Shown: positions 46,335-57,631 of the stretch, one piece after another
Layout: every line of letters starts with the position of its first letter
How positions within the stretch are numbered: position 1 is the stretch's first letter
Assembly: GCA_949592205.1 (NCBI GenBank)
Contig: CATIUR010000012.1
Span: forward strand, 2,442,501 to 2,506,500
From: Helichrysum umbraculigerum
Taxonomy: Eukaryota > Streptophyta > Magnoliopsida > Asterales > Asteraceae
Direction: 5' to 3'
DNA: 64,000 nt
The notes under the pieces: generated by a model
Databases searched by the model: none
What the model saw: the letters and a program-made list of their open reading frames with translations, nothing else
Told to the model about the DNA's origin: nothing
Made by a program: the position numbers and the translations under genes

Positions 46335-47098
46335 CTACCTGTTACGTCAACCTTAGGTCTTTGACACTCACGAGCAAAGTGTCCATAACCTTGACAGTTA
46401 AAACACTTGATCTTGGTCTTATCAAACCCTGATCGATTTCCCACTACCTTTCACCAGTTCTCTTCAAGAAATTCTTAACTCTCCTAGATAACATTGCTAG
46501 TTGATCCTGGAGATCTATTTCTTCAAGATAATCAGGGTCTATCTGATCATAGTCTTCATCAAACAAGATGGGATCATTGATTTTACCCTGAATATAGTTT
46601 TCATAAGAAGCAACAAAGGTAGCAAGAACAGACAGCTGTTCAGCAGATTTCACACTCATAGGCATCTTCTGATGCTCATGAGGTGACTTCTCAGATGGTT
46701 TTTCCTTTTGCTTCACTGCCAGATGATGTAAGGAAACACATGTCCTCAGTTATCATTTCACCATTCTCATCAGTATCACCAACTAACAAAGCAGTGGTCG
46801 AACTAGAGGAAACAGTCAAAAGAGTTGGTTTACCATGGTATAGCCCAAGATTCTGAACCTTATCAGAATCTGTATCTCTCGATTTCTTAGTGAAATCATA
46901 ACTTCTAAGCTTGTCAATAGCCTGCTCTAAGGTCATTGTTGCATATCTCTCATCATTGTCTTTGAGCATCACACCATACATTTCCCACTTAGACGGTAAG
47001 CCCTCAATAAACTTGTCGGTTTTCTCTGTCTCAGCAATGACAATCTCATGGTCATCTAGCTCACTCAGCAAATGGTAGAATCTGGTGGTGTAACACCC
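46335..47098 (-). pseudogene. Copia E gag, C-terminal part with zinc knuckle
   Basis: Reads LLSELDDHEIVIAETEK, KFIEGLPSKWEMYGVML and MTLEQAIDKLRSYD, the UBN2-type gag signatures of copia elements. After a frameshift or stop near 46700 it continues to a CCHC zinc knuckle (CFNCQGYGHFAREC) near 46350-46395. Only gag is left. The right edge is the S2 insertion site (TSD GGTGG at 47094-47098). The left edge is the junction with T. Confidence 0.83.
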
Positions 47099-48173
47099 CC
47101 AAATTTACTGTTTGGCGGAAGCATACTTTGGGTGTTACTAATCAATAATCAAAGCACATAGATGTATAGCAAACGACTCTATATGCGTCGTTTTAATAAA
47201 ATATATTTAATATAAGAAATGTTTACAACATTTAAAGCTGTACATTGCTCGTGTTCGATTTAAATGAGATATTTCAGTACATGAGTACTTGTATAAAATA
47301 TACTAATGCAAGAAAATCTCTAGTATCTGCATGCAGACTCGAGCTATAGTATCCCTGATGGCAGTCCAACCTACTGCTGGGTACCTGTGAAACATGCTAA
47401 AATGGGTCAGCTACAGCTGGTGAGCTCACAGGTTTGAAATCAGATAATATCGTATGAACCACAAGATTTAAGTAATGATTTGCAACCAGCAAATAAATAA
47501 TAGTGTATATAGCCATAAGCACATAGTCTGAGCTTAACTCGAGGGTCAGGTCCCATATAGAGAATTCCGAGCGAGGTGCCTCCACGAGTGCCTAATCCAC
47601 ACTCGTCTAAACAATTATTAGTACGTCCGTTTAACCAGTTAGTGCATGCTAACCCGGACGAGGAGGGTCAATCCTATATGGTACCATATACTAATAATCA
47701 CGCTACAATGTATTACCAAACTATGCTGACGGAGGACTTTGAAATGATTAGTGGAAAACAACTCATGTAGTATATTGTAAAAGTTGTACTTGCGTTCACA
47801 CGTTAAAAATAAGCATTGAATCACACCCCTGAGTGAAAAGCGGTAAAAAGAGGGGCTATGAGACTCACCTGAGCCTTGAAGCGTTAAACCGATAAACGTA
47901 TGATTCTTAATCAAGCAATGAGATGTCCGTAGACAGGTAACCTGAGGGTGTCCACGACACTCGATGGTTATTAATATGAATAGGTAGTTACAAAGACTAC
48001 CTCTGTAGTTGTTCTTTCAACTATAATGTCCAAATTACTACGATTTGGTTGTTTGGTTAACTTTTGTTTTGAAACGTGTACGGCCCGTTGGTGACTGTTT
48101 ATAATAATAATTTTAACATTATTATTTTATTTTCAAATAGTTATACTTAAAAGTATTTATAAGCTTTAGGTGA

Positions 48174-48260
48174 CGGGGGTCCGGGGGCAGCGCCCCTGGT
48201 TAGCGGGGTTCCAGGGGTGGCAACCCCTGCCGGGGTCCAAGGGGCTGGCCCCTGGTTAGG
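48174..48260. repeat. GC-rich triple-hairpin block in S2
   Basis: Three consecutive short inverted repeats with GGGG/CCCC stems: GGGGGCAGCGCCCC, AGGGGTGGCAACCCCT and AGGGGCTGGCCCCT. The block stands out from AT-rich surroundings and is absent from the LTR of T. Confidence 0.82.
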
Positions 48261-48416
48261 GTCGAGGTGCCAAGTCAGCTCGAAAAATTTTATTTCTACT
48301 AAGTTGCTTTGGTGAAAAACGCATCTGGAATTTAATTTGGGTGAAATCAAGTGATAAAATTTTAGGTCTCGACACATAGTAAAACTTGGTTTGAAACCTT
48401 CTGTTTTTGGCAACAC

Positions 48417-48716
48417 TTGGCTAGTGTCGCTATAGGCGACACTAGTTAGGCGACACTAGGTGAGTGTCGCTACCGGCAGCACTGGTTAGGCGACACTTGG
48501 TGAGTGTCGCTATATTTCTGATTTTTAATAAAGGGGCGACACTTGATTAGTGTCGCTATAGGCGATACTTATGAATTTTGGCGTCACTAAGGGAGTGTCG
48601 CTAATCTAAATCCGGTTAAGTATTTCAGCGACACTTATGTAGTGTCGCTATAAGGGCGACACTTAGGCATAGCGACACTTGGCTAGTGTCGCTAGCACTG
48701 TTTTTGGCACACTAGC
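48417..48716. repeat. TGTCGC/GCGACA inverted-repeat array in S2
   Basis: Same unit as 44036-44360 (GTGTCGCTATAGGCGACAC forms), about a dozen half-sites. Confidence 0.85.
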
Positions 48717-49613
48717 GACACTTTAAACTGTTCACCGGAAATTGAGCAAAAATCGAGTTTTCCGGTCACCGATCAACCCAAGCTTTTTACCCAACCCATA
48801 TTTGGACATTATGAACTTATAGGAACAACTTGTATGTAAAAATAAACGAAATCGAGACGTTTCGGGATTTGTCGGAAACTTACAAAGTTAACGCTGTGAA
48901 AAACCGGAAAGATAGGAATGTAGATCGTGACTCCGTGAATCTTTTATTCCAAACGAGTGATATGATTTGAGGTCTTTTAGAGTTGTTATTTTGCGATTTA
49001 GTGTGTTGGTGGGGTTTTGAGGTTTGAGAGGAAAAAGAAGAAGAAAGAGAGAAAAGAAAAGAGAAAGTGAGGGAGAAAGGAAGAAGGTGGGGGTTTTGAC
49101 CTCCCCTTTTTCGTTTCCTGCTATTTCGTTCCGTGTGGTGTTCGTTTTCCCGTTCATTTAAACGTTAATAAATTAATTTATACGTTTGAAAATGTAAGTA
49201 ATCACTCGATACTTTTCGGTTTAAGTATTTTATCCAAATACTTAATACTTGAGTTATAAATCATAACTTTAATTTATTTTGTTTTGTTTGTGCGTTTACC
49301 TTCTAATCGCGTAAATTTTATTTGTACGATACGTGTTTGCATTGAAATATTATAAAAATAATATTTTTGGAATATAATAGCGTTATTAAATAATGTTATA
49401 TTATTTAATAAAATTTGTTCACCAACGTCCGTATTTAATTGAACCGATTTGCATTCGATTTAAATTGCGTACGATTTAATCAAATCGCATAATTGTATAT
49501 ATTCATCAATACATATTTTGATACATTAATTAGGCTAACACAGAACTAATTACATGTATTATAAAGGATTAGGTCCTAATTAATAGTCCTAATTTGACGG
49601 GTGTCACAGGTGG

Positions 49614-50073
49614 TATAGGCATCAAGATCTTCTCCCTTCAAAGCTTTAATCACAGTAAACTGCTTTCTGAGGAGATTCCTCTTGCTAGCCTTAACCTGTG
49701 GACTTCCCTCACACCTTTTCTCAAGAGCTTCCTAGAGCGCTCTAGTAGTATGAAAAGATTTCAGCTGATTATTGATCTCCTTTGGAAGACTCATTTTGAT
49801 TGAAGAATGAGCTTTATTTTCAATCTCAAAGTCTTTCTTTTGCTGATCATTCATATGCTGATAGGATGCAACCACAGTAGCATTTTGAACAGTAGCAGTA
49901 GGTGCAGTGTATCCATTTTTGATACATATCCAGATAGACAGATCATGGAATCTACAGTAAAATTCAAACCTATCCCTTTAACTATAGTAGTCTTCAAGTC
50001 TTAACAATTTAAGTGGCACATTAGATTTCCCAACCTCGTGTTCCATCTCGATCATTTTACTTAAGTCAGACAT
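49614..50073 (-). pseudogene. Copia E gag, N-terminal part
   Basis: Begins MSDLSKMIEMEHEVGKSNVP at 50073, the first ATG after the leader. It contains SLPKEINNQLKSFHTTRAL and KRNLLRKQFTVIKALKGE of a copia gag. In-frame stops occur after LRLEDYYS and after TTRAL. It is split from 46335-47098 by S2. Confidence 0.8.
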
Positions 50074-50523
50074 TGTGAATATTGAAAAATCAGACTGTTT
50101 TGCGAGTTCAATTCTAAATCGCAACTCAGTTCAATTCGCAGATCTCAGCTCGATTCGCAAAGCTCGGTTTGCCAATCTCAGTTCGGATCGCTGTAATCTC
50201 GGTTCACAAGTGATCTCGATTCGCAAGAGATCTTGGTTCACACCTTGGTTCAACTCGCAGAACACAGTTCGGTTCGCAAGTTCAACTCGGTTCGCAGACG
50301 ACGCTGAAACCCTAATCTCAATTCGCGAAACGGCTGAAAAACTAGAAAACGAAAATTTTAGGTATTTTTGCGATTCAAACTGGAAATTTTGACCGTAAAC
50401 TAACCTAAAAACGTCCAGAGAATGATTTTGATTGTAATTATGTACTCAATGCACTTAAAAACAATCCGAAATCAATCGTTATTATCACAATAACCTCGAA
50501 CACACTAAGTATTTAGCCCGAAA
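50074..50523 (-). other. Copia E leader with TTCGCA-type degenerate repeats
   Basis: Between 50095 and 50345 the + strand repeats words such as GATTCGCAA, GGTTCGCAA and AACTCGCAG about ten times. Similar words recur in the LTR near 50795-50950. Otherwise no feature seen. Confidence 0.6.
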
Positions 50524-50536
50524 GCTCTGATACTAA
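50524..50536 (-). other. Copia E primer-binding site (tRNA-Met type)
   Basis: Minus strand TTAGTATCAGAGC, one or two bases from the standard TGGTATCAGAGC, next to the LTR. Confidence 0.7.
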
Positions 50537-50537
50537 T

Positions 50538-51127
50538 TGTAAGTCCCTAGTTCTTGGATCGATAACGAGGTTATCTATAGGTATTAAGGTGTGGAATCCC
50601 TTAATACTAGTTACACGAATGTATAACGATTAATAACATTTATAATAACTAATAACTTTGCTTTATATGTAAACCCGTCAAAGCCTAGTCGTTAGTATAC
50701 TTAGGTTTTTCTCTGCATTGAGTTCGCAGGAATAAGAAATTGCAAAAGCTTCGTTCGTCAAAAGTTATGAATTTAATTAATAAAAATTCAATATATACTT
50801 CGACTCTACTCGCAGCTTGTGGGCTCGCGAGTTGACTTCAATTCTCAGCCCAAGCCCATCAAAGAACTCGGTTCCCTGTGACCCTTGCGAGCCCAGATCT
50901 CATTTCACAGTCCAATGACTTGCGACTTGAGATCTCGATTCGCATAACCTTTGACTTTAGTTCGTATGATATTTGTCTAACACTTTAACATAGTAATATA
51001 TTTAACAAATATTAATAACAAAACTAATATCATATTATTTACAAATCTAAACCAATGTACTACCTTGATAATAATTACACCAGTTCTATTACAAGCTAGA
51101 TCTGTTGTCACAAACTATGTCTCAACA
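50538..51127 (-). repeat. Probable 5' LTR of copia E
   Basis: 590 bp, minus strand TGTTGAGACATAG to GGGACTTACA, with TG...CA ends. The inner edge is fixed by the primer site. The outer edge is inferred, because no partner LTR is present. Confidence 0.55.
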
Positions 51128-51197
51128 GATGTTAATGAAACTTTGGCTTTAGATTACTTTCCTGTTGTTGATATTCCAGATCAACCGAGACCGTTAG
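51128..51197. other. 70-bp orphan segment between E and D
   Basis: Open in one + frame (DVNETLALDYFPVVDIPDQP) but too short to assign. It may be a remnant of the sequence into which D or E inserted. Confidence 0.3.
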
Positions 51198-52761
51198 TGA
51201 TGTGTGTTAAGTTGCAATATTAATAATAACAAGTTTTAAATAATTGGAAATACTAGAATTAAATATAACACAATTCAGGCAAGAATAACATGTTCGTGTA
51301 ATATAGCTTTTAAAAGTAAGTCCGAGTCAACACAGGGAAACGTAATTAAAAATAGTTAATCTTTAAATTATAAACAATTAAATTACAGATAAAAGGGTGG
51401 CTTTTTAGTTCCGTGCGAACAATTTAATTGATAATGAATAGAAAAGAAGTAATTAAAAATGATAAAAGTAATTTCAGATAACATCAGTAATAGAGAAACA
51501 TGTATTTACTTAGGATAGTTATTATTGAATTCAGGTTTTCAGTTATGTTTATTGAACTGTTTTTCTTCAATTATGGGAATTAAACAAATATAACTAGCTC
51601 CTATTATGGTTACTAATCATAATAAGTTTTAGCTTAATACTAGATTCTATTGAATAACACCATAAATTACTCTTGCGTGCATTATTAACCTAAACCTTAT
51701 TCAATTAAAACTTTCACAAACTATTAAGATTTATTCTAACAACTTCGAATTACCCGTTGTTGTTAAATTACATATTAATAATTCATATCACTTATTAGCT
51801 ATCAATTGTTATTCTCTTAACCAAGTATCATTACAAAGTCTTGCCACAATCAATTAATAAATTACTTAATTGCAGATAATTGATTAACCTAAACCAGGCC
51901 TAGTAAAGATAATCAACCACGTCAAGTAACAATCAAACACACATATAAATAATATGGACCTTTTGAATAAACTTAATAATCATTCATAATCAAAAATCAA
52001 CATAAACATATCTTTAAACCTTCATTCAATAATCATTCATCTAAGTAAATACAATTAGAATACTAGCTTATGTTTAATGCAATAAAAATCAGATCTATAA
52101 ACATGTTATTACACATAGAATATAGAAAAGATAAGAATCAAACCAAATAAACCGAATGAGTCTTCGTTAGGGTTGAAAACCTTCAAATCCTAGCTTCCTA
52201 GCCCTTCAAATCGACCTTCAATCGACCTTAAACCCTAAAAACCGACTTTTGTTTTCGTAATTCGTATATCAAATCGTAGGGTTTTGACCTCTATTTACAC
52301 TTGAAAAACCGTGAGTTTGGCAGCCGGCTAAATGCTTTAGCCACAGGTTGGGTTGACTTTTTACCCACGAAACCCGGCTGTAACCCGCGTCTTTCACCTC
52401 CTTCCATAAATAGGTTTTAACCGCCGGCTAAATGACATTCCAGAACTTTCTTCAATCCGGGCTTCCTCTCATTCTTGGGCCATCAAACTTATTATAAATT
52501 GGATCAATCTTCTTCCTTGGCCCAGTTTTATCTATGTTCAAATTTAGACTTTTCTTAAGGCCCGATTCTTCATTTCATTTCATTTCTTCTTTATTTACTT
52601 CATTTCCTTCTTTTTTCTTCTTTCTTTTCTTCAATCTTTAATTAAAAACTCTATTCTGCAAATATTAATCAAATCAGTATCTATAATCATAAAAATGTAA
52701 TCAAAATGTATAAAAACTAAGGGAATTTGTTATATAAATATAGACTTATTTGATGCTATCA
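51198..52761 (-). repeat. 3' LTR of element D
   Basis: 1,564 bp, sense TGATAGCATCAAATAAG ... TTAACACACATCA. Collinear with A's LTR in places. TTTAGCC/GGCTAAA palindromic words at about 52320-52430 and a TTC-rich tract at 52570-52640. Confidence 0.78.
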
Positions 52762-54130
52762 AATATAACCCCACACTTAAGTTCTGCTTATCCTCAAGTA
52801 GAATACATTTTCATCATAAAAACTTGATAAGCATCAAACTAATATTTAATAATCAAAATACTCAAATTAAAAACTTGTTTCATAAGCAAAAACTTTAAAC
52901 AATTTAATTAACATGGATAACTATAAAGTACAAATAAAAATTATTATTATTGGTGTAATATATATCTTATGAATAATTACTAATATATTTATCCACTTTA
53001 AACAATCTATACTTATATTTTTGAATTCACTTTTATTGTTAGTATGTAAATTACTTATGATTTCCACATATGATATACTCTTAAACTTAATTATGCAATT
53101 TACTTTTATATTCCAAATAAATACATAAAATATATTTTTAAGAATCAAGACGTTGGTGACAGGTCTGCATTGACATGCAACATAGTGAAATACCTTGATT
53201 CAAGTAAAGCAAATTCAATTTAAATCAAACCATTTGTGACAGTTCTGTACAGCCGTACAACAAAGCGACATAGTTTGATTAATTTATAATTTAATTTGAA
53301 AGATTTTCTTTCTTTTGCTTTATTTAAGAATACTAATTAGAGAACAGGTCTGTACTCACGTACAACAGAGGAAACAATTAGTAAACCCCCAAATGTTTTC
53401 ACGTAAGTATAAAGACATATAAAATTATTGCATAATAATTCTAAAATTTAAGACTTTTATGTCATACATTATAATATGTAACATAAAATAACATACAAGT
53501 TATTTATTTAATTTTTTAAAATTCAGAAATCTTTATATAGATTGCCTATTAGTACATCATATCATGTAACTTATATCACTTTTATTATTTTTCTTACGTT
53601 ATATGTACAAAACAGTTAATCCATGTTAAAGTCTAAAATTTTAAATACAAAACAAAACTTTTAACAAAAGTATTCTAACTAATAAATACTTAGTTTTTTA
53701 AACTTAAAAATTTTAAAATTATTGAAAAATTCATAGTATAATAAGGACAAGTAAACTTAAATGAAAATAAAAATTAAATGAAATTTCTTTTCTACCGACC
53801 CCTTCCCCACACTTAAAGTATACAATGCCCTCATTGTATAAAAATAATAAAAATAAAGTGAGTAAAAGGAAGAAAAGAAATTAAACAAAATACTCCCCTG
53901 ATTTCGAGGCAATTTATCATTGGTTCGGCCTAACGGTTCTTCTTCTAATCTGGAAATATACAACAGCTCACACTTTCGTAGTTAATCACGATTGCATTTA
54001 GCATATGCAACAAGCCTTTAAACCCCTCGGTATCCCGAGTGGACGAGTTTAGTCTCGTGAGGGTTTCCAGTGAACACACCCACAAAGTTCAACCTGCAAA
54101 AAGAAAATAAACCAAATAACATATAAAACA
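52762..54130 (-). other. D 3' untranslated region with GTAC hairpins and two polypurine copies
   Basis: Polypurine tract (minus strand AAGTGTGGGG) next to the LTR, with a second copy near 53806-53816. Three hairpin motifs at 53157-53186, 53237-53272 and 53345-53375. No gene recognised. Confidence 0.7.
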
Positions 54131-54185
54131 TGGGTTGTCTCCCAAGAAGCGCTTTTAGTTAAACAAGAGTCGTTAAGCTCGACTC
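54131..54185 (-). other. Conserved double-hairpin element after pol (D copy)
   Basis: Minus strand: GAGTCG-7 nt-CGACTC (54185-54167), AAGCGCTTCT box, TGGG-AGACAA-CCCA (54144-54131). It starts 11 nt after the integrase stop at 54197. Confidence 0.72.
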
Positions 54186-54196
54186 GTACAAACTAA

Positions 54197-55153
54197 TCAG
54201 TCAACCGTGTTATACAGACGAATATTCTTTTCATCTTTATCCTTTGGTAAACTTTCAAAATACCTTTTTAAGCGATGCCCATTTACTTTAAACAAAAAAC
54301 CATTTTTATTTCCTAACTCTATTGTACCATACGGAAATACTTGTTGAACCGTATATGAGCCCGTCCATCGAGATTTCAACTTCCCTGGAAATAAACGTAA
54401 CCTAGAATCATAAAGAAGTACTTGATCTCCCACATTAAAGTCTTTATTAATTTGAATCCACTTATCATGCCAATTCTTCGTACGTTCTTTATAAAGTCTA
54501 GAATTTTCGTACGCATTCCACCTCAATTCATCTAACTCATGCAGTTGTAAAAATCGTTGAGATCCCACTTTTTCCATATCCAAATTACAACTTCTTAATG
54601 CCCAATACGCTTTATGTTCCAACTCAAATGGCAAATGACAAGCCTTACCGTAGGTTAATCTATATGGAGTACATCCTGTAGGTGTCTTAAATGCTGTACG
54701 AAATGCCCAAAGCGCATCGTCTAATTTTTCAGACCAATCCTTACGATTATTACTAACTGTACGTTCCAAAATTCGCTTTAACCCACGATTCGTAACTTCT
54801 ACCTGACCACTTGTTTGAGGGTGATAAGGTGTAGACAATTTATGAGTAACTCCGTACCTGTGTAACACTTTCTCCATCTGAGTATTACAAAAATGAGTTA
54901 CGCGGTCACTAATCAACGCCCTTGGAGTCCCAAACCTAGAAAACAATTATTTCAAGAATTTCACAACGACTCTAGCATCGTTAGTTGGTAAAGCTTTTGT
55001 TTCGGCCCATTTTGACACATAATCAACAGCTACTAATATATATTTATTTCCATGGCTAGAAGGAACAGGTCCCATAAAATCAATACCCTAGATATCAAAA
55101 ATTTCACATGCTTGGATTCCTGTTTGAGGCATTTCATCTCTCTTTGAGATGTT
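54197..55153 (-). pseudogene. Element D integrase (C-terminal two thirds)
   Basis: From ISKRDEMP at the insertion point of C, through the first catalytic Asp region (GIDFMGP; the Trp codon before it is a stop, TAG), the second Asp (ISDRVTHF, Gly changed to Val), Glu (GQVEVTNR) and the C-terminal domain GDQVLLYDSRLRLF and FKVNGHRLKRYF. A further in-frame stop lies just before LFSRFG, near 54948. Non-functional. The HHCC domain would be right of C. Confidence 0.86.
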
Positions 55154-56440
55154 TGATGCATGCCGAGAGGTCGGTTGCGATTTGACTCGTGTCGTTGCGG
55201 GCCTTGGCGCGGCGATCAGTGGGTTTTAAAATTTGTAAATGCGGGGCCTAAGTATACTTAAAACTATGGGAGTACAGTAGTAAGTATGACCTAGGGTCGT
55301 TCTATAAACCAGAAGTATTGTGAAACGTTAACGTTGAAGACGATTTATCTAACTAGTAATGATTTTTAACAGATTTTTGGGGTTTTGGTTTTGGTTTTTT
55401 TATACTTAGGCAGAAAATTTTAAATAAAGCAAGATAAAATATCGGTAGTTAGCAGATAATCTAGAGGAGGTGTTTGCTATGACTTCATTAGTTTTCTTAA
55501 TTAGGATGATGGTTTGTAATATGATCTCAAAAGTTTATATTCCATTCATTTCAAGTATTAGTGGAGTAAGCACTAGTTCCCTACTGATAGATTTCTCGAT
55601 CAGTATGTCACTGAGTAACTAGGCTATCGTGATTCTGATCGGAGTAGTTTATCCAGCCATAGAACACTAACCAATAACGGTATAGTGACCCTTATATGGA
55701 AATAAATCCTGGGTGCATGAATAAGGCGACAAACCAATCTCGATGTCCGACCTTTCTTAACCCCACAAGGATACTTTAATCTAAACAAAATATTCGCTTT
55801 CAAGATTAGATTTAGCGTACGTTGATCACTTTCTATCGATGGGTTTGTAAAGTCTAAGTATGATTTAATAAAGTGCACAATAGGTAACTACGGCTATTTT
55901 CCGTGGAAATACCAAGTACTTAGCCGATTTGCGGTACCTACTTTGCGTATAGTTGGAACCCTAGACTTTGTTTAACTAAGTTTGTATTTGAGTACAATGA
56001 TTCTCCATCTATGATATAAACCAGCCCTTACTTTGAAATCCCAATAAATCCCTAATTTGCAAATAGCGTAATATTTGCGTTCGATTAGAAAACAATATTT
56101 CCACAGGTTCAGTGTACTTTTGCGTTCTAAGGGAAAGCGATCTTTCCATAGTACCGGTGTACTTTGTGTTCAAGTTAGAAAACGTTGTTCCATAATCACC
56201 ATGTACTTTGCGTTCGATAGTGAAAGCATTATTTCCATGATGACGATGTACTTGGTGTTCCGTTTTAGAAAACAATGTTTACATTCTTTGCAAATCAGAC
56301 CATGTTTTAGACACAGATAACTAATCACCTTGGATAGGGTTCGCGACCTCCTATCATTAAGGTCGTAGCCACGTTTACTGGTTGAAAGGCGTTAAGTTTG
56401 ATTGAGGTTTAAAATCATAGATAGAAAGTGGGTCAACACA

Positions 56441-56602
56441 CTAATTAATCATTAATCGACAACGGATTGTGCCCACGACTTTCATAGCTTCCACGTTCCG
56501 TACTACACACATTCGTGATGTTTCCGGCGCTATACAAATGAAAGCCGTATAACGTTACCTCCGTTGTTTTCATAATGACATCATCCCAATTAATACGACT
56601 AA
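56441..56602. mobile_element. MITE-like block in the LTR of C
   Basis: The core from ACAACGGATTGTGCCC (56459) to CCTCCGTTGT (56577) differs from the B2 copies (11653-11759) at only a few positions, although the surrounding LTRs are much more different. The ends are diverged. Confidence 0.5.
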
Positions 56603-56950
56603 TTACATCATAGCAAACATGCAATAATACTACTCGCTAATCATGGCAAACAATCCTAAATCTAGCATGACAACAGTAATAACAATCATCATAACGAAAT
56701 AGATAAAGGATAAAATTAACCAGAGTAACAGCGTAGCTGAATATAACGTGAACGAATACAAGCGGAACTCCGAGTATCCTCCAAGCAATATTACAATATT
56801 ACCCCCTATTCGTCCGGTCAGAGCCGTGACTAACTAGCCGCTAACTATGAAAACTGAAAATATAAACCTAACCTAGAGAAAGAGAGTAGTGAGAGAGAGT
56901 TGTGTTGATGGATGAGAATGTGAATGTTTAATTTGAGGTGATTTGATCGC

Positions 56951-57270
56951 ATATTTATATTAGTCGCTCAGCCGTATCGTCCAGCCGTATTTGCACCTTC
57001 AAATGTCCAGCCGTATCGCTCAACCGTATCAAAATTTGATCTTGTACGAGGGAGGAGGACGATACGAGGGGACCTCCCGTATTTCGGGTGGAAATGGCAC
57101 GATACGAGCGAACACGGATCAGATACGGGAGAATGAGGCCGTATACAAGAGGACACAGGCCGTATACGGCTGGTCTAGGCCGTATACGCCCTTGCCAGGC
57201 CGTATACGGTCATGTCCAGGCCGTATACGGCTGTGCTTGCCCGTATACGGCTTGGTTTGCCCGTATTGGT
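56951..57270 (-). promoter_or_regulatory. C LTR promoter: TATA box and seven phased palindromes
   Basis: CCGTATACGG or near copies start at 57139, 57160, 57180, 57200, 57221, 57241 and 57261, 20-21 bp apart. They are upstream (on the minus strand) of the TATA box at 56951-56960. Half-sites CCGTAT also occur at 56970-57030. Confidence 0.72.
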
Positions 57271-57631
57271 TTTCTCCGGTTGCCTTCATTCTTCGTTTGG
57301 CCGTAACTTTTGACTCGGGTGTCCGTTTTCAGCGTTCTTTATATCCACGCGATCGTATTTTCCTAAGGAAGAAAATGACATAAGTTAGAGGTCATAATTC
57401 CAAGCGGATCTTAAAAAGTGCTAAAAAGCGTGAACGAGAATCCTTATGATCGTTTGTGCTCTATTTTATTCGTTTTTAGGCCTTTTTGGTTGATTCTGAA
57501 AGCGCCATCTATATTTTAGCCTTCATTATGAAATTTAGTATAAAATGTATATTTAAAATGTTTTTCATCCATAATTGTGCTAAAAAGGTGAGATAATGGC
57601 ACACAAAAACTTGACTTTTTGCGTGTCATCA

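Larger units (their letters stand above)
47099..49608 (-). mobile_element. Solo LTR S2, chromovirus type
   Basis: 2,510 bp. Read on the minus strand it starts TGTGACACCCGTCAAATTAG and ends GGGGGTGTTACA. Flanked by GGTGG at 47094-47098 and 49609-49613. It shares the TGTCGC palindrome array (48417-48716) with the LTR of T but has an extra GC-rich block at 48174-48260. Confidence 0.92.
46335..51127 (-). mobile_element. Ty1/copia element E, truncated, with S2 inside
   Basis: Minus strand: 5' LTR 50538-51127, tRNA-Met primer site, leader, gag from 50073 interrupted by S2, gag zinc knuckle near 46350-46395, then the element stops inside gag. Protease, integrase, RT and the 3' LTR are missing. The break at 46334/46335 joins it to the leader of T. 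Confidence 0.8.
51198..55153 (-). mobile_element. Athila-type element D, 3' part
   Basis: Minus strand: integrase (54197-55153), double hairpin, 3' untranslated region, polypurine tract, 3' LTR 51198-52761. Closest to A in integrase and 3' region. Its upstream part is beyond the insertion of C, outside the window. Left flank GTTAG (51193-51197) is the expected TSD copy; the partner is not in view. Confidence 0.83.
55154..57631 (-). repeat. 3' LTR of element C
   Basis: 2,478 bp, sense TGATGACACGCAAAAAGTC ... CTCGGCATGCATCA. Contains a MITE-like block (about 56441-56602) related to that of B2, a TATA box (minus ATATAAATAT, 56951-56960) and a palindrome array (57139-57270). The partner LTR is out of the window, so the ends rest on the junction with D and the polypurine side. 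Confidence 0.78.

Noticed and set aside
51128..51197. Host exon between E and D
   Set aside because: Only 70 bp, with no splice signals or homology I can recognise.
57088..57306. Arg/Tyr-rich open frame in the LTR of C
   Set aside because: It is a translation of the phased CCGTATACGG array.
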